From NCBI RefSeq assembly GCF_022549695.1, contig NZ_JAKZGS010000013.1, forward strand, positions 8,841 to 72,840: a DNA stretch of 64,000 bases, read 5' to 3'. Below the pieces are notes generated by a model that was not told where the DNA came from, ran no database searches, and was given only the letters and a program-made list of their open reading frames with translations. This DNA is from Belliella calami. Lineage in GTDB: Bacteria > Bacteroidota > Bacteroidia > Cytophagales > Cyclobacteriaceae. Position numbers and translations under genes: made by a program. This document shows positions 47,233 through 55,967 of the stretch, in pieces; positions within the stretch are counted from its first letter, which is position 1, and every line of letters begins with the position of its first letter.

Positions 47233-48975
47233 TTAATTGATTTGAACAATACTTCCTTTGACTACTGTTGAGGCACTGCTACTGATTTCAGCACCGCCGC
47301 TGCCTTCGACTGTGAGTTGTGCACTTGCTTTGCCTGTCACATTCGTCCCTTCGATATTTATGTCTCCTGACGCTTTGATTTGAAGGTCTTTACCTGATAT
47401 GATCTGAATTCCATCCGCGTCTAAGATGATTTGGTTGTTGTTTTCATCTTCAATGGATATATTTTGGGCATCTTCATCCAGTATAATTTTTTTTCCTCCT
47501 GGACTTTCTATCGTGATTGCCTTGGTTTCATCATTGAAAGTAATTTTCAACTCACTCCGAGTTATAATTCCTTTCTCGTGATTATCATCATTTGCAGTTA
47601 TGGGGGCTGGTTTGGCACTGCTATGCAATCCTCCTAATACAATTGGTTGGTTTGGATCTTCATTCAAAAAGCCAACAACCACCTCGTCACCAATTTCAGG
47701 CCTGAAGAATACACCTCTGCTTTCACCTGCATCTAGGGAAGAAACTCTACACCAAACACCTTCATCTTCAGCGTTGATAATGGGTATTTTGACTAAAATC
47801 TTATCTTCTCCATCGGGATCTTCCAACTGGCTTACTAAGCCAATTTGCAAGCCTTTGACAGCCGGAAGTAGGGAAGAAGCTGGCGATGAATGGATTGGAT
47901 AGGTCTCTGAAAACCATTCTGGATTCAATCCAAACTGTACATCAACAGTCCAGTTGCCATCATTAATTTGATGGAAAACACCAGAAACCCACGCTTTTCC
48001 AGAAAATCTTTCTCCCAAACCTTCGAGTTCTATGCAGGTGTTTGGAAGGACATCTGGAATTCCTTGGAATTTCACTCTTCCCCTTACTTTTGAAAGGGAT
48101 TGATAAAGCATGGTGGCTTCAGTCCAATCTTGCAAAAGTTCGTCAGGAATATTTCCACCATTTTTTAATTCGAGTTTTTCCAAACCTATGACATTTGCCA
48201 AGTCTGAATTGCTGAAATTTCCATGAAGGGAAAGGTTTTCAAGCTCTTTTTCTACTTCAATAATTTCTTGTCTAGGACCATCCCAAGTTTGTGCAGTGAT
48301 TTTTTTAAATTGATTTCTAGCATCCATTTCTGCATCAAAATCAAGAATGTTTGCTCCATAGGTTACCTTTTGGATTATATCTGCATCCACATCAGGAGCA
48401 GACACTTTGATCTCTCCATCAGACACAAAACACAATTTTCCACAAGCTTGAGCTCTTGATACTAGAAAATCCCAATCCGTACTGTCGTATTGCACCAATT
48501 TTTTATTCGAAAAATTTGTTGAGGCAACTTCAGAAGTCAAAGAATAATTGGAAAGTATAGCTTCGATAGCATCGCTATCGCTCATGTCATGAAATGTCTT
48601 GGACTTTTTGCCTACAGTCAATTTGACTGCTTGGTCTTTGCATTCTACAATCAATAACGAGGATGTTCCCTTGACTTTGATCTGATGCTTGATGATGATG
48701 CCTTTGAATATTACAGCTTCATCTTTGTGGTATCCAGCGGAAATTTCAATCTGTTTTCCAGGCATCATTTCCTGCATATTGCTCAATTCAAAATCCCTCA
48801 TAGCGGGATCACCATCAGAAAATATAAGCTTCGCCATCGGAATTCTATTGACCTCTTTGTGGACAGTGACATTCAGCAGCTGAAATACACTCGACAGTTC
48901 TGTTCCATCGATAGCAACAGTGACTGTAACCAAATCTGCACTTCTACTTGTATTGATGGTTTCGGAATTACTCAT
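47233..48975 (-). CDS. VgrG-like spike protein, Afp8-like
   Basis: A 580-aa central spike. The N-terminal gp27-like half includes VNRIPMAKLIFSDGDPAMRDFELSN and the middle gp5 OB-fold has WCRVSSLDAGESRGVFFRPEIGDEVVVGFLNEDPNQPIVLGG, the most conserved part of VgrG/Afp8. From about residue 480 a run of short polar repeats (KIILDEDAQNISIEDENNN, IILDADGIQIISGKDL) forms the triple-stranded beta-helix needle that holds the PAAR tip. There is no C-terminal toxin extension. Its start overlaps the LysM gene by 4 nt (ATGA). Confidence 0.94.
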   Translation of the reverse strand: MSNSETINTSRSADLVTVTVAIDGTELSSVFQLLNVTVHKEVNRIPMAKLIFSDGDPAMRDFELSNMQEMMPGKQIEISAGYHKDEAVIFKGIIIKHQIKVKGTSSLLIVECKDQAVKLTVGKKSKTFHDMSDSDAIEAILSNYSLTSEVASTNFSNKKLVQYDSTDWDFLVSRAQACGKLCFVSDGEIKVSAPDVDADIIQKVTYGANILDFDAEMDARNQFKKITAQTWDGPRQEIIEVEKELENLSLHGNFSNSDLANVIGLEKLELKNGGNIPDELLQDWTEATMLYQSLSKVRGRVKFQGIPDVLPNTCIELEGLGERFSGKAWVSGVFHQINDGNWTVDVQFGLNPEWFSETYPIHSSPASSLLPAVKGLQIGLVSQLEDPDGEDKILVKIPIINAEDEGVWCRVSSLDAGESRGVFFRPEIGDEVVVGFLNEDPNQPIVLGGLHSSAKPAPITANDDNHEKGIITRSELKITFNDETKAITIESPGGKKIILDEDAQNISIEDENNNQIILDADGIQIISGKDLQIKASGDINIEGTNVTGKASAQLTVEGSGGAEISSSASTVVKGSIVQIN

Positions 48976-49664
48976 TTACTTAACTTTTCTATTGGTGGAA
49001 AATAGATTTGTGTTCCAACTTTCAGACCTCTAAAATCATAGATCCTATTCGCTTTAGCTACTTCCAAATAGTACTTGGAGTCTCCATAGATTCGATTTGT
49101 CATCAAGGGCAGTGTATCTCCGTGCTTGACCTCTCTGAAATGGGTCAAGTCTGGAGACTGATTATTTTCCAAAGCCACTCTCAAATTGTCCTCTACAAAA
49201 CCAGTTACTGCAAGACTAGCTGTTGCTCTTAGCGGTGTTCCATCTGCCCTGAACAGCTTGAAGTTGATATCCAGACTGCTTAATACACCTTTGAAAAGCA
49301 AAGAACCCCAGGCAATCTTCAGGTAGTTTGGCCGATGCTGATCACCTTGATAATCGAATGTGACTTTCTTGAAATGCTCAATGTCATCGATTATGCCATT
49401 GGGATCGGCTGGACTGTCTTTGATGGCGCCAGTTCTGTCGAAAAGAAACTCAAATGTCAGCTCTTGGGGAAGGATTTTGTTAAACCTCGGAGGTGTGCTG
49501 CTTGTTCCTGGAGCTTGATCTTCATTTTGTACCGTAGTATAATTGAAAGAGTAACTTTCAGGATTGACAAGTGCTGTATAGGTTCCATCTGGAACTTCAT
49601 TTTTGAATTCCTCATCGCTAAAAGCTTTGATGAACATTTTTTTTAATGAACCAGAATTTACCAT
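48972..49664 (-). CDS. eCIS LysM tube/baseplate protein, Afp7-like
   Basis: A 230-aa protein started at the ATG at 49664, whose A is shared with the TGA of the DUF5908 gene (TGATG); a GTG one codon earlier is also in frame. The N-terminal CIS tube-type domain includes NPESYSFNYTTVQNEDQAPGT and PQELTFEFLFDRTGA; the C-terminal LysM domain (about residues 180-225) has REVKHGDTLPLMTNRIYGDSKYYLEVAKAN. In related particles it is a hub protein joining tube and spike (T4 gp53-like). It overlaps the spike gene by 4 nt. Confidence 0.92.
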   Translation of the reverse strand: MVNSGSLKKMFIKAFSDEEFKNEVPDGTYTALVNPESYSFNYTTVQNEDQAPGTSSTPPRFNKILPQELTFEFLFDRTGAIKDSPADPNGIIDDIEHFKKVTFDYQGDQHRPNYLKIAWGSLLFKGVLSSLDINFKLFRADGTPLRATASLAVTGFVEDNLRVALENNQSPDLTHFREVKHGDTLPLMTNRIYGDSKYYLEVAKANRIYDFRGLKVGTQIYFPPIEKLSK

Positions 49665-49816
49665 CACCTTTCTTTTTTACGTTCTAAAGTTTCCAAAACA
49701 GCTTCTACTACTTCCTGAACCATTTCTCCATTAGAGTTGGCTCCTTTTGATTTTGGCTTTTCTTTTTCAGGAGACACATTGATTTTGATGTGTAGTTCTC
49801 TGATTTCTATAGGCAT
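49664..49816 (-). CDS. DUF5908 small eCIS protein (Afp6/Pvc6-like)
   Basis: A 50-aa gene that is easy to miss because of its size. The product starts MPIEIRELHIKINV, the DUF5908 signature, and continues with a charged linker and a helical end (VQEVVEAVLETLERKKER). Such small genes stand between the tube and LysM genes in many eCIS clusters; their role is unknown. It starts 3 nt after the second tube gene and its stop overlaps the LysM start. Confidence 0.85.
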   Translation of the reverse strand: MPIEIRELHIKINVSPEKEKPKSKGANSNGEMVQEVVEAVLETLERKKER

Positions 49817-49819
49817 ACA

Positions 49820-50260
49820 CTACTTGATCACTTTGAAATAATTATACTTGAGTTCCAAGGACTCCATCATTACTTTACTTTCCATCGCATTGAATTCATC
49901 AACTTCCCATTTGACAGGGATTGCATTGGCAACAGACCAACTTAAAAGTGGCTCGTGATTTTCATTGAGAAGTTTGATTGTCAAATCAATAGGTTTGAAT
50001 TCAAAATCTTCAATAGCTTTTTTGCACCAATCTATAAGTTTGGAATCAATGACAATTCCCCGCTTTAGGACGAGATTTGAATACTTGCTTTTGACAGGTA
50101 AAGTATGCTTGAACCTATTTTCACCTCCTTCTGCTAGTTCTTCTACATCAAGTTCTGCTGTCAGCCCAGAAACTGACTGAAACTGCATATCAAATTCTTG
50201 GGCAGTAATACCCGAAAATTCTACATTGAAATGAAAGCTGACAGGAGGGTAGTAGGTCAT
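49820..50260 (-). CDS. eCIS inner tube protein, Afp5-like
   Basis: A 146-aa gp19-family tube protein. FHFNVEFSG at the start, the SVSGLTAELDVEELAEGGENRFKH segment, the VLKRGIV strand and the LNENHEPLLSWSVANAIPVKW segment are shared with the other tube gene and with Hcp-like folds. By order after the main tube protein it is the tube-initiator version that contacts the hub. It starts 2 nt after the first tube gene. Confidence 0.92.
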   Translation of the reverse strand: MTYYPPVSFHFNVEFSGITAQEFDMQFQSVSGLTAELDVEELAEGGENRFKHTLPVKSKYSNLVLKRGIVIDSKLIDWCKKAIEDFEFKPIDLTIKLLNENHEPLLSWSVANAIPVKWEVDEFNAMESKVMMESLELKYNYFKVIK

Positions 50261-50262
50261 GA

Positions 50263-50691
50263 TTATTCGTTGTTGATGGTAAGTCCTTCATGTACCAATT
50301 CCATGGATTCGATTGCGACTTCGTTGCCATCAGCTTTCAAATCGGTGGATTGGATTTTTGTAGGCCAGGCATTTTTCACTTGCCAAACTACTACAGGTTC
50401 ATGTTCCTCATTGAGTAGCGAAATCGTGATATCACGTCGCTCTACTTTGTTCATGGAGATAGTTTTATACCAAGCAAAATATTCATTGTCAGAAGCAAAA
50501 GTTCCTCTTTTTAAGGTGATGTTGGCTTCTTTTTTCAACCCTGGCATTTTTATTTTGCCATATTCTTTGCTGGCGCCATGTCTGTACTCAATGACTTCTG
50601 TTTCTAAATCTAGACCTGAGACTTCTGTAAAGCCTATTTTTGTTCCACCCCATTCTACAGAGAAATGAAACTTGGATAAAGGATAGCTCAT
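50263..50691 (-). CDS. eCIS main inner tube protein, Afp1-like
   Basis: A 142-aa gp19-family protein that stacks as hexamers to form the cargo-carrying tube. KFHFSVEWGGTKIGFTEVSGLDLETEVIEYRHG is the conserved N-terminal strand set; TLKRGTFASDNEYFAWY and LLNEEHEPVVVWQVKNAWPTKI complete the fold. It is a paralogue of the next gene. It follows the sheath gene by 28 nt, the widest gap but one in the operon, which may hold a stronger ribosome binding site for this abundant protein. Confidence 0.93.
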   Translation of the reverse strand: MSYPLSKFHFSVEWGGTKIGFTEVSGLDLETEVIEYRHGASKEYGKIKMPGLKKEANITLKRGTFASDNEYFAWYKTISMNKVERRDITISLLNEEHEPVVVWQVKNAWPTKIQSTDLKADGNEVAIESMELVHEGLTINNE

Positions 50692-50719
50692 TTGAATTAT
50701 GTTTAAATGAATTTAATGA

Positions 50720-52708
50720 TTATGATTCCTGCATTTTGTGGGAGAAATTCAAAACGATGAATTCAGCTGGCCTGACAACAGCCATTCCTATTTCGACGAT
50801 CATGTAACCGTTGAGGACATCCATAGAAGTCATCGTCTGGCCAAGACCGATTTTGACATAAAATGCATCGTCAGGCGTAGCTCCCGCAAGTGCTCCAGCC
50901 CTCCATTGAAGAGTAAGGAAATTTTCGATCATTGCACGGACTTTCACCCAAGTGTTTGCATCATTTGGTTCGAATACGAATTGCTCAGTTGCTTTTTTGA
51001 TGGATTCTTCAGCCATATTAAAAAACCTCCTTACAGGCACATATCTCCATTCATTGTCATTGCCTGCAAGTGTACGGGCACCCCACACCATAATTCCTTT
51101 TCCAGTAAATGGGCGAATGGCATTGATGGATTTCCCAGCTACTGTATCTACATTTAATCCATCTTGAATTTGTCTGTCTATCAATGTAGTTACATCAGCT
51201 ACGCTGTTAAGAGATACATTTGCAGGAGCTTTCCATACACCTCTTTCGCTATCTACTGTTGCATAGACACCAGCAATGGCAGCACTTGGAGGAAGTGTTA
51301 AATATTCTTTGGAAACAGCGACAAAAATATTTTTTAATGCAGGAATAGCATTTACCGCTGAACCTTCAGTAGTACTGATCATGTTTTTGGCAGTGCTGGT
51401 AATTAAATCAACTGATGATCTTAAGACTGGCCAAAAACCAATTGTAGAGTTTACATGAGGCATGATTCTTTCGGCATCTGTATCACCAATTCCAAAATAG
51501 GAAACTGATGAAGTATCATCTGCACTTAAGTCTAAACCAGAAGCAGAACTTACCACCACTGTTTGTGCCAATGTAGCATCTGCTGGAGTACTATCAAAAA
51601 TCATTTTTCTGATTTCAGAAACAATGTGATGAATAGATCCACTATCTTCAGATTCCTCTAGCTCGGAAACCAAGTAATCAAACAAATTCCCTTGACCTGA
51701 ATTGTTTCTTATGGTAATATTTTCGAGATCACCTACTTCTATGGTATCTCTGATCATATCAATCACTTGAAGATAGAAATTCAACAAGTTTTGGAGATTA
51801 GCCCTGGAAGGTGTCGCTCGCAAAGTAGCCCCCAATCTTTCATGTCTTGCATCCAAAGAGGAGAAATTTGCTGTTTTGATTACACTTATAGAATTTTCAA
51901 TTTCATCAAGGTCATCTATCAGATTGTCTAGGTTATTGGCTATTTGCTTTGCATTTGTATCTTGAATCAAACCTTCAAGTGACACTAATGACCCTCCGGA
52001 GGTAATGCTTCCCTTGATGTTTCTGTAAGAAATTTCCCTTGGCAATTTTGCTTTTACCCATGGAGTATACGCAGCACCATATTTTAGAAAATTCATTCCA
52101 ATACCATTTCTGAAATTCTCCACGATCACAGGGTAGTCATCTCCTGAATTTTCTTTCAAATCAAAAATGCATACTCTGTCTTGAAGGTCGTTACATTGCC
52201 TTAGCATGGCCGTGTGCAATGCATTCATGTCTCCTTGATCCATCATGGCAGCATCAGGAGATAGAAGTATTGTGGGTTCGTCTTGTTTCTTGATAGCAGC
52301 CAAACCTCTTAGAAGTCCAGGGCTATTTACTCCATCTCCATTCACTATAGCATCTCCATATTTTCCTACAGAGACGATATAGCACGGACCGCCACCATTT
52401 GCATAAAAAAGTCTGAGGGCTTCATACATGTAATAATTATCTTCAATATCGACCGTAGCTACTTCATTTGTGGCATTCAGATCTATCGAATTTACGTTTA
52501 CTTCTGGAGCTCCACCGAAATAGGTAACATAGTCGAGCACAGAAGTGATCCGGGTAGGTTTGTTCAATAAATCATCATTATTGACCTTTTTTGCCTTTTC
52601 GGTATATCCTATAAATGCAGGAATAGCCGTTTCTACTTGTGCCACGGATGGAGGAAATTTTGAAATTTCCCGCACATAGACACCTGGGGTTTTATACGTA
52701 CTTGCCAT
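50720..52708 (-). CDS. eCIS contractile sheath protein (Afp2-4-like)
   Basis: A 662-aa tail sheath protein, the only sheath gene here (Afp has three). The N-terminus TYKTPGVYVREISKFPPSVAQVETAIPAFIGYT and the C-terminal KGIMVWGARTLAG, WRYVPVRRFFNMAEESI and FVFEPND segments are the conserved sheath core. A stretch of ~225 residues (about 230-455) between AYTPWVKAKLP and LPPSAAIAGVYA looks like an extra or enlarged surface domain that is helical, then strand-rich. Other sheaths of this family are often 350-480 residues. Contraction of this sheath drives the tube into the target. Confidence 0.94.
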   Translation of the reverse strand: MASTYKTPGVYVREISKFPPSVAQVETAIPAFIGYTEKAKKVNNDDLLNKPTRITSVLDYVTYFGGAPEVNVNSIDLNATNEVATVDIEDNYYMYEALRLFYANGGGPCYIVSVGKYGDAIVNGDGVNSPGLLRGLAAIKKQDEPTILLSPDAAMMDQGDMNALHTAMLRQCNDLQDRVCIFDLKENSGDDYPVIVENFRNGIGMNFLKYGAAYTPWVKAKLPREISYRNIKGSITSGGSLVSLEGLIQDTNAKQIANNLDNLIDDLDEIENSISVIKTANFSSLDARHERLGATLRATPSRANLQNLLNFYLQVIDMIRDTIEVGDLENITIRNNSGQGNLFDYLVSELEESEDSGSIHHIVSEIRKMIFDSTPADATLAQTVVVSSASGLDLSADDTSSVSYFGIGDTDAERIMPHVNSTIGFWPVLRSSVDLITSTAKNMISTTEGSAVNAIPALKNIFVAVSKEYLTLPPSAAIAGVYATVDSERGVWKAPANVSLNSVADVTTLIDRQIQDGLNVDTVAGKSINAIRPFTGKGIMVWGARTLAGNDNEWRYVPVRRFFNMAEESIKKATEQFVFEPNDANTWVKVRAMIENFLTLQWRAGALAGATPDDAFYVKIGLGQTMTSMDVLNGYMIVEIGMAVVRPAEFIVLNFSHKMQES

Positions 52709-52722
52709 AGACTATTGGTTTT

Positions 52723-53538
52723 TTAAATGTTGATAAATATTTCTGAAAATGCTTGGTTGCCTTCTAAGGTTATTTTTGAATTATTAGGGTTTGGAAACTC
52801 CACCTCATAATCATCAAAATCCACTAAATGCTCTTCTGTGATTGGTATGAAGCCATTTTTCGTGAGCGGCAAAGATTGAACTGTGGTCAATTCAGCTCCG
52901 GACTTTAGGATATATTTCCAGAAAGTAGCTCTATTTCGAAAACGTATGGTGAAATTTTGGCTTGGTCTGAGTTTGCCATCACCTTCTAAGAGACTCAGTT
53001 GATCATAAATTGATTTGCTTGCTATTGAGATAACTCCAATACATTTATTGGGGAGTATTTTTCCTTCTTTTAAATTGTTGATTAGTATTTCTTTACTTAC
53101 TAAGTGAAGGTCACTGATAGGATTATCATCTAGAGTTGCCAATTCTGGCAAATATTCCAAAAGAGGATGATTTGTGAGCATCAAATAATTCTGATTGTCC
53201 AAAGAAAGTGAGGTATAGTTTAAAAATTCAGCGTCATTCAGGATAAGATAAAATTGGAAAAATTCAGTTGGTGCAATCTCAATAAGTGAATTATGATCTT
53301 CATCAACTTTTCCAATTATTGTATAATTGGACATGGACTGCTTGGTAATCAGTCTGTGATTGATAATCATTTTTGCTGTCTGAGAAGTAGGTTTTAAAGT
53401 CAAAAAAGAACTGAAATCATACTGCTGCAACCTTTTGGATTTCTCGTCTTCAGTGGCATCAATGTAACTTGATTGACCTTTGTTCAGAAAGTAATCGTGG
53501 AAAATATGAAAGTCAAAAATCGTTCGATATGTAAACAT
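52723..53538 (-). CDS. eCIS-associated protein of unknown function, cap-adaptor candidate
   Basis: A 271-aa soluble protein between the DUF4255 cap gene and the sheath gene, 12-14 nt from each. It starts MFTYRTIFDFHIFHDYFLNKG and has many beta strands (FQFYLILNDAEFLNYTSLSLDNQ, NFTIRFRNRATFWKYI). I do not recognise a family. The place in the operon, beside the terminator/cap and sheath, suggests a cap adaptor, sheath-end or assembly factor (inference). No signal peptide or membrane segment. Confidence 0.75.
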   Translation of the reverse strand: MFTYRTIFDFHIFHDYFLNKGQSSYIDATEDEKSKRLQQYDFSSFLTLKPTSQTAKMIINHRLITKQSMSNYTIIGKVDEDHNSLIEIAPTEFFQFYLILNDAEFLNYTSLSLDNQNYLMLTNHPLLEYLPELATLDDNPISDLHLVSKEILINNLKEGKILPNKCIGVISIASKSIYDQLSLLEGDGKLRPSQNFTIRFRNRATFWKYILKSGAELTTVQSLPLTKNGFIPITEEHLVDFDDYEVEFPNPNNSKITLEGNQAFSEIFINI

Positions 53539-53550
53539 ATTGCTTAAGAT

Positions 53551-54123
53551 CTATTTTGTTTTCAATATTATATCTCTGACAATTCCAGATTGAGATTGAG
53601 GCTTTCTCATCTCAAGCTGCAATACGCTCACTTTATAGATCGCAGAAAGAATCTGCTTTCCACCGATTGTACCCCAGATTTGATTCAATTCATCAAATGA
53701 TGGGCTATACAGTTCTACTGTAAATTTGAAATCCCCAAGGTTTCTTAACTCTTCACTATCTCTGTTGAAATGTGTGTTTTTATCTGTAAAGACTCTCTTT
53801 GATTGGAAGAATTCTATAATGAAAGAAAGGTTCTTCAGTGCATTGTCATACCCTGTGAAATTGCTACAGAACATTACAAATAGGTTTAATGGGACTTTCT
53901 TATTCATCTGTTGCATCCTCGTACCCACAGGAACCACATTTGGGATATTCTTCAAAGTGGATTCTTGCATCATGTGGAGAAGAGAGACAACCACTTTGTC
54001 AGCATTTCCTTCAGCATCGAGTTGGCTGATATGGTTTATATCTACAATTCCTGATTGCTCAGTCATTTCACTAAAAGCATTGCTTAAGTCAGATGAGAGA
54101 ATATGGATTGTTTCGTATAGCAT
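53551..54123 (-). CDS. DUF4255 cap/tail terminator protein, Afp16-like
   Basis: A 190-aa DUF4255 (Pvc16 N-terminal-type) protein that caps the distal end of tube and sheath and stops their growth. It starts with the usual IHILSSDLSNAF helix and has VPLNLFVMFCSNFTGYDNALKNL and the SPSFDELNQIWGTIGGKQILSAIYKVSVLQ segments seen in the family. It lies directly after the ATPase gene (12-nt gap). Confidence 0.9.
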   Translation of the reverse strand: MLYETIHILSSDLSNAFSEMTEQSGIVDINHISQLDAEGNADKVVVSLLHMMQESTLKNIPNVVPVGTRMQQMNKKVPLNLFVMFCSNFTGYDNALKNLSFIIEFFQSKRVFTDKNTHFNRDSEELRNLGDFKFTVELYSPSFDELNQIWGTIGGKQILSAIYKVSVLQLEMRKPQSQSGIVRDIILKTK

Positions 54124-54135
54124 GGTTTTTATTGA

Positions 54136-55431
54136 CTAGATGATTTTACCTTCCTTTTTATATTCCCTTTTGATACCGCTGATCAAGGTCTTCGTTTTGA
54201 TTTCTTTTTCTTTTTGAGACAAAGACTGTAGTCCAGCGTAATGCACGATATTGATGATGTTTGCTCCATTGAGTTCATATTTTTTTGCCACTTCCTCCAA
54301 AATCTCATCGTTTTCAAAAGGCAGTTCCTCAGGCATTGATTTTTGCCAGATCTTTAATCTTTCTGGAACTTTAGGCATTTCGAATTCAATGATGGAATTG
54401 AATCTTCTTGTAAATGCACTATCAATATTTCCTTTATAATTCGATGCTAGGATAACTAAGCCATTATGGCTTTCGATTTTTTGTAATAGATAGGATACTT
54501 CTTGGTTTGCATATTTATCATGTGCATCTTTTACATTTGTTCTTTTTCCAAAAATTGCATCAGCTTCATCAAAAAATAAAATCCAATCCCGCTCTTTTGC
54601 TTCATCAAATAGCAGAGAAAGGTTTTTCTCCGTTTCACCAATATACTTTGAGATTACTTGAGACAAATCAATTCTATACACATCCTTACTTGTATGTCTG
54701 CCTAGTAGGGAGGCGGTAAGGGTTTTGCCTGTTCCAGATGGTCCGTAAAATAAGGCTACATATCCTTGCTTGATTTTTTTTCCGAAGGACTTGTCTTTGA
54801 GTAATTTATCATTGTAAGTTAGCCAAATCTGAATTTCCTTGATTTGATTCGAAGTGGTATTACTGATCACCAAATCAGACCATTCAAGCCGAGTCTCTAA
54901 TAACTGAGCAGGGAACTTGTTGCTTAAGACAGGTTTATATTTCTTGCCTAAAATGAAGAGCTCCAAATACTCTTTTGTCATCAACATGACTTCGCTAGTA
55001 TATGGCTCGTCAGCTGATGAATTTGAGTTAGAAATTATATTTTTCTTAAAAAATAAATGGCTTTCATCCAATAACCTAAAGTACTCCATTCTCGCCTGAA
55101 AATCTTCACCTGCAAGCAAAAATAAAAGTAGTTCTGCATTGGGAAGAATTCCTCGATGGTTTTTTCCCTTTACACCGCCCATGAATGGATTATCTGAATT
55201 TTGAGTATAAGATTCCTTGAATACTGTCATCAAAAAATTGGGGTTGATAAATGGGATCATCGTTAAAAGAAGAAAAATTACTTCCTCGACAGAAAGCTTG
55301 TTTTCAGAAATAAAGTCATCTAAATCCTGACTTCCTGACTTCTTAAACGTAGAACTGATTTTCAATTTTGGATTTTTGATCCTAAAATTGAATATGTCCT
55401 TCAAAAATTGATTTACATAATTAACATCCAT
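54136..55431 (-). CDS. AAA+ ATPase, Afp15-like
   Basis: A 431-aa AAA+ ATPase, first gene of the eCIS operon. The N-terminal 190 residues are a family-specific domain; Walker A GPSGTGKT is near residues 229-236, Walker B LFFDEADAIFG near 286-296, and a sensor/arginine-finger region with NIDSAFTRRFNSIIEF follows. Afp15-type ATPases are needed for assembly or loading of the particle and are not part of contraction. Starts at 55431 after a long leader. Confidence 0.93.
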   Translation of the reverse strand: MDVNYVNQFLKDIFNFRIKNPKLKISSTFKKSGSQDLDDFISENKLSVEEVIFLLLTMIPFINPNFLMTVFKESYTQNSDNPFMGGVKGKNHRGILPNAELLLFLLAGEDFQARMEYFRLLDESHLFFKKNIISNSNSSADEPYTSEVMLMTKEYLELFILGKKYKPVLSNKFPAQLLETRLEWSDLVISNTTSNQIKEIQIWLTYNDKLLKDKSFGKKIKQGYVALFYGPSGTGKTLTASLLGRHTSKDVYRIDLSQVISKYIGETEKNLSLLFDEAKERDWILFFDEADAIFGKRTNVKDAHDKYANQEVSYLLQKIESHNGLVILASNYKGNIDSAFTRRFNSIIEFEMPKVPERLKIWQKSMPEELPFENDEILEEVAKKYELNGANIINIVHYAGLQSLSQKEKEIKTKTLISGIKREYKKEGKII

Positions 55432-55535
55432 ATATGATGTATTAGAATTTTAAGAAAATATTTGAGCAACACTCAAAAAGCAATATTCCAAAATCATCTT
55501 TTGTGATGAACCGAAATTGATTGGAAAAGCGATAA

Positions 55536-55595
55536 CCTCGAGCTGGGATTCGAGGACCAGAAGCTTACAGTGCCTGAACTTTCACTGTCTGAAGC
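55536..55595 (-). promoter_or_regulatory. Two stem-loops in the eCIS leader
   Basis: CCTCGA/TCGAGG (55536-55555, 8-nt loop) and ACAGTG/CACTGT (55567-55588, 10-nt loop), the second extended by GCTT/AAGC across a 3-nt bulge to 55595. They lie 105-165 nt before the ATPase start and would be in its 5' untranslated RNA if transcription starts farther up. Possible RNA control element or attenuator. Confidence 0.35.
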
Positions 55596-55920
55596 ATATA
55601 GACAAATCCCTAGGAAGGATTATGTTAGTTATTGTTTAAACACAAAAATTGCAAAATGAAACATTAGTAGCAGATCAAAACAATCAACTAATAATCAAGA
55701 TTCATTATTCAAATAAAAATTGAAATTCCTAAAATTATAATTAGGATATCTTGTGGTTCACTAGAAAACAAAATTAATTTTTGTATATCAAATATACGTA
55801 TGAAATTATTTATAAAAAAAATGGTATCTAATATTTTATGCTTTTTTCCCAAATTAAAGTAAAGAAAGCAATTTACTATTTAAGTTATTTGCTTGACCAA
55901 TAACTGATCCGCTAATAACT

Positions 55921-55967
55921 ATGAACAGCAAGTCTATTATTTTAGAACTAATTGACTTGCTGTTCAT
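55921..55967 (-). terminator. Inverted repeat downstream of the DUF4301 gene
   Basis: ATGAACAGCAAGTC (55921-55934) and GACTTGCTGTTCAT (55954-55967) are a perfect 14-bp inverted repeat 16 nt after the DUF4301 stop. There is no long U-tract, so it may be a terminator of weak type or an RNA 3'-end stabiliser. Confidence 0.5.

Noticed and set aside
46968-47236. Two 85-86-codon plus-strand frames opposite the PAAR gene
   Set aside because: Antisense shadows of the repetitive PAAR codons; the minus-strand protein has a clear family.
31309-55431. Prophage or type VI secretion system
   Set aside because: No capsid, portal, terminase, integrase or lysis genes and no TssJLM membrane complex; Afp15 ATPase, DUF4255 and DUF5908 point to eCIS.
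55536-55595. tRNA remnant or attachment site near the eCIS operon
   Set aside because: GGGATTCGAGGACC recalls a T-arm and there are two stem-loops, but stems and loops do not have tRNA lengths and no acceptor stem or direct repeat was found.
55769-55791. TAATTTTG promoter for the eCIS operon
   Set aside because: The nearest TTG is only 12 nt away from the -7 box, too close for the Bacteroidota promoter.
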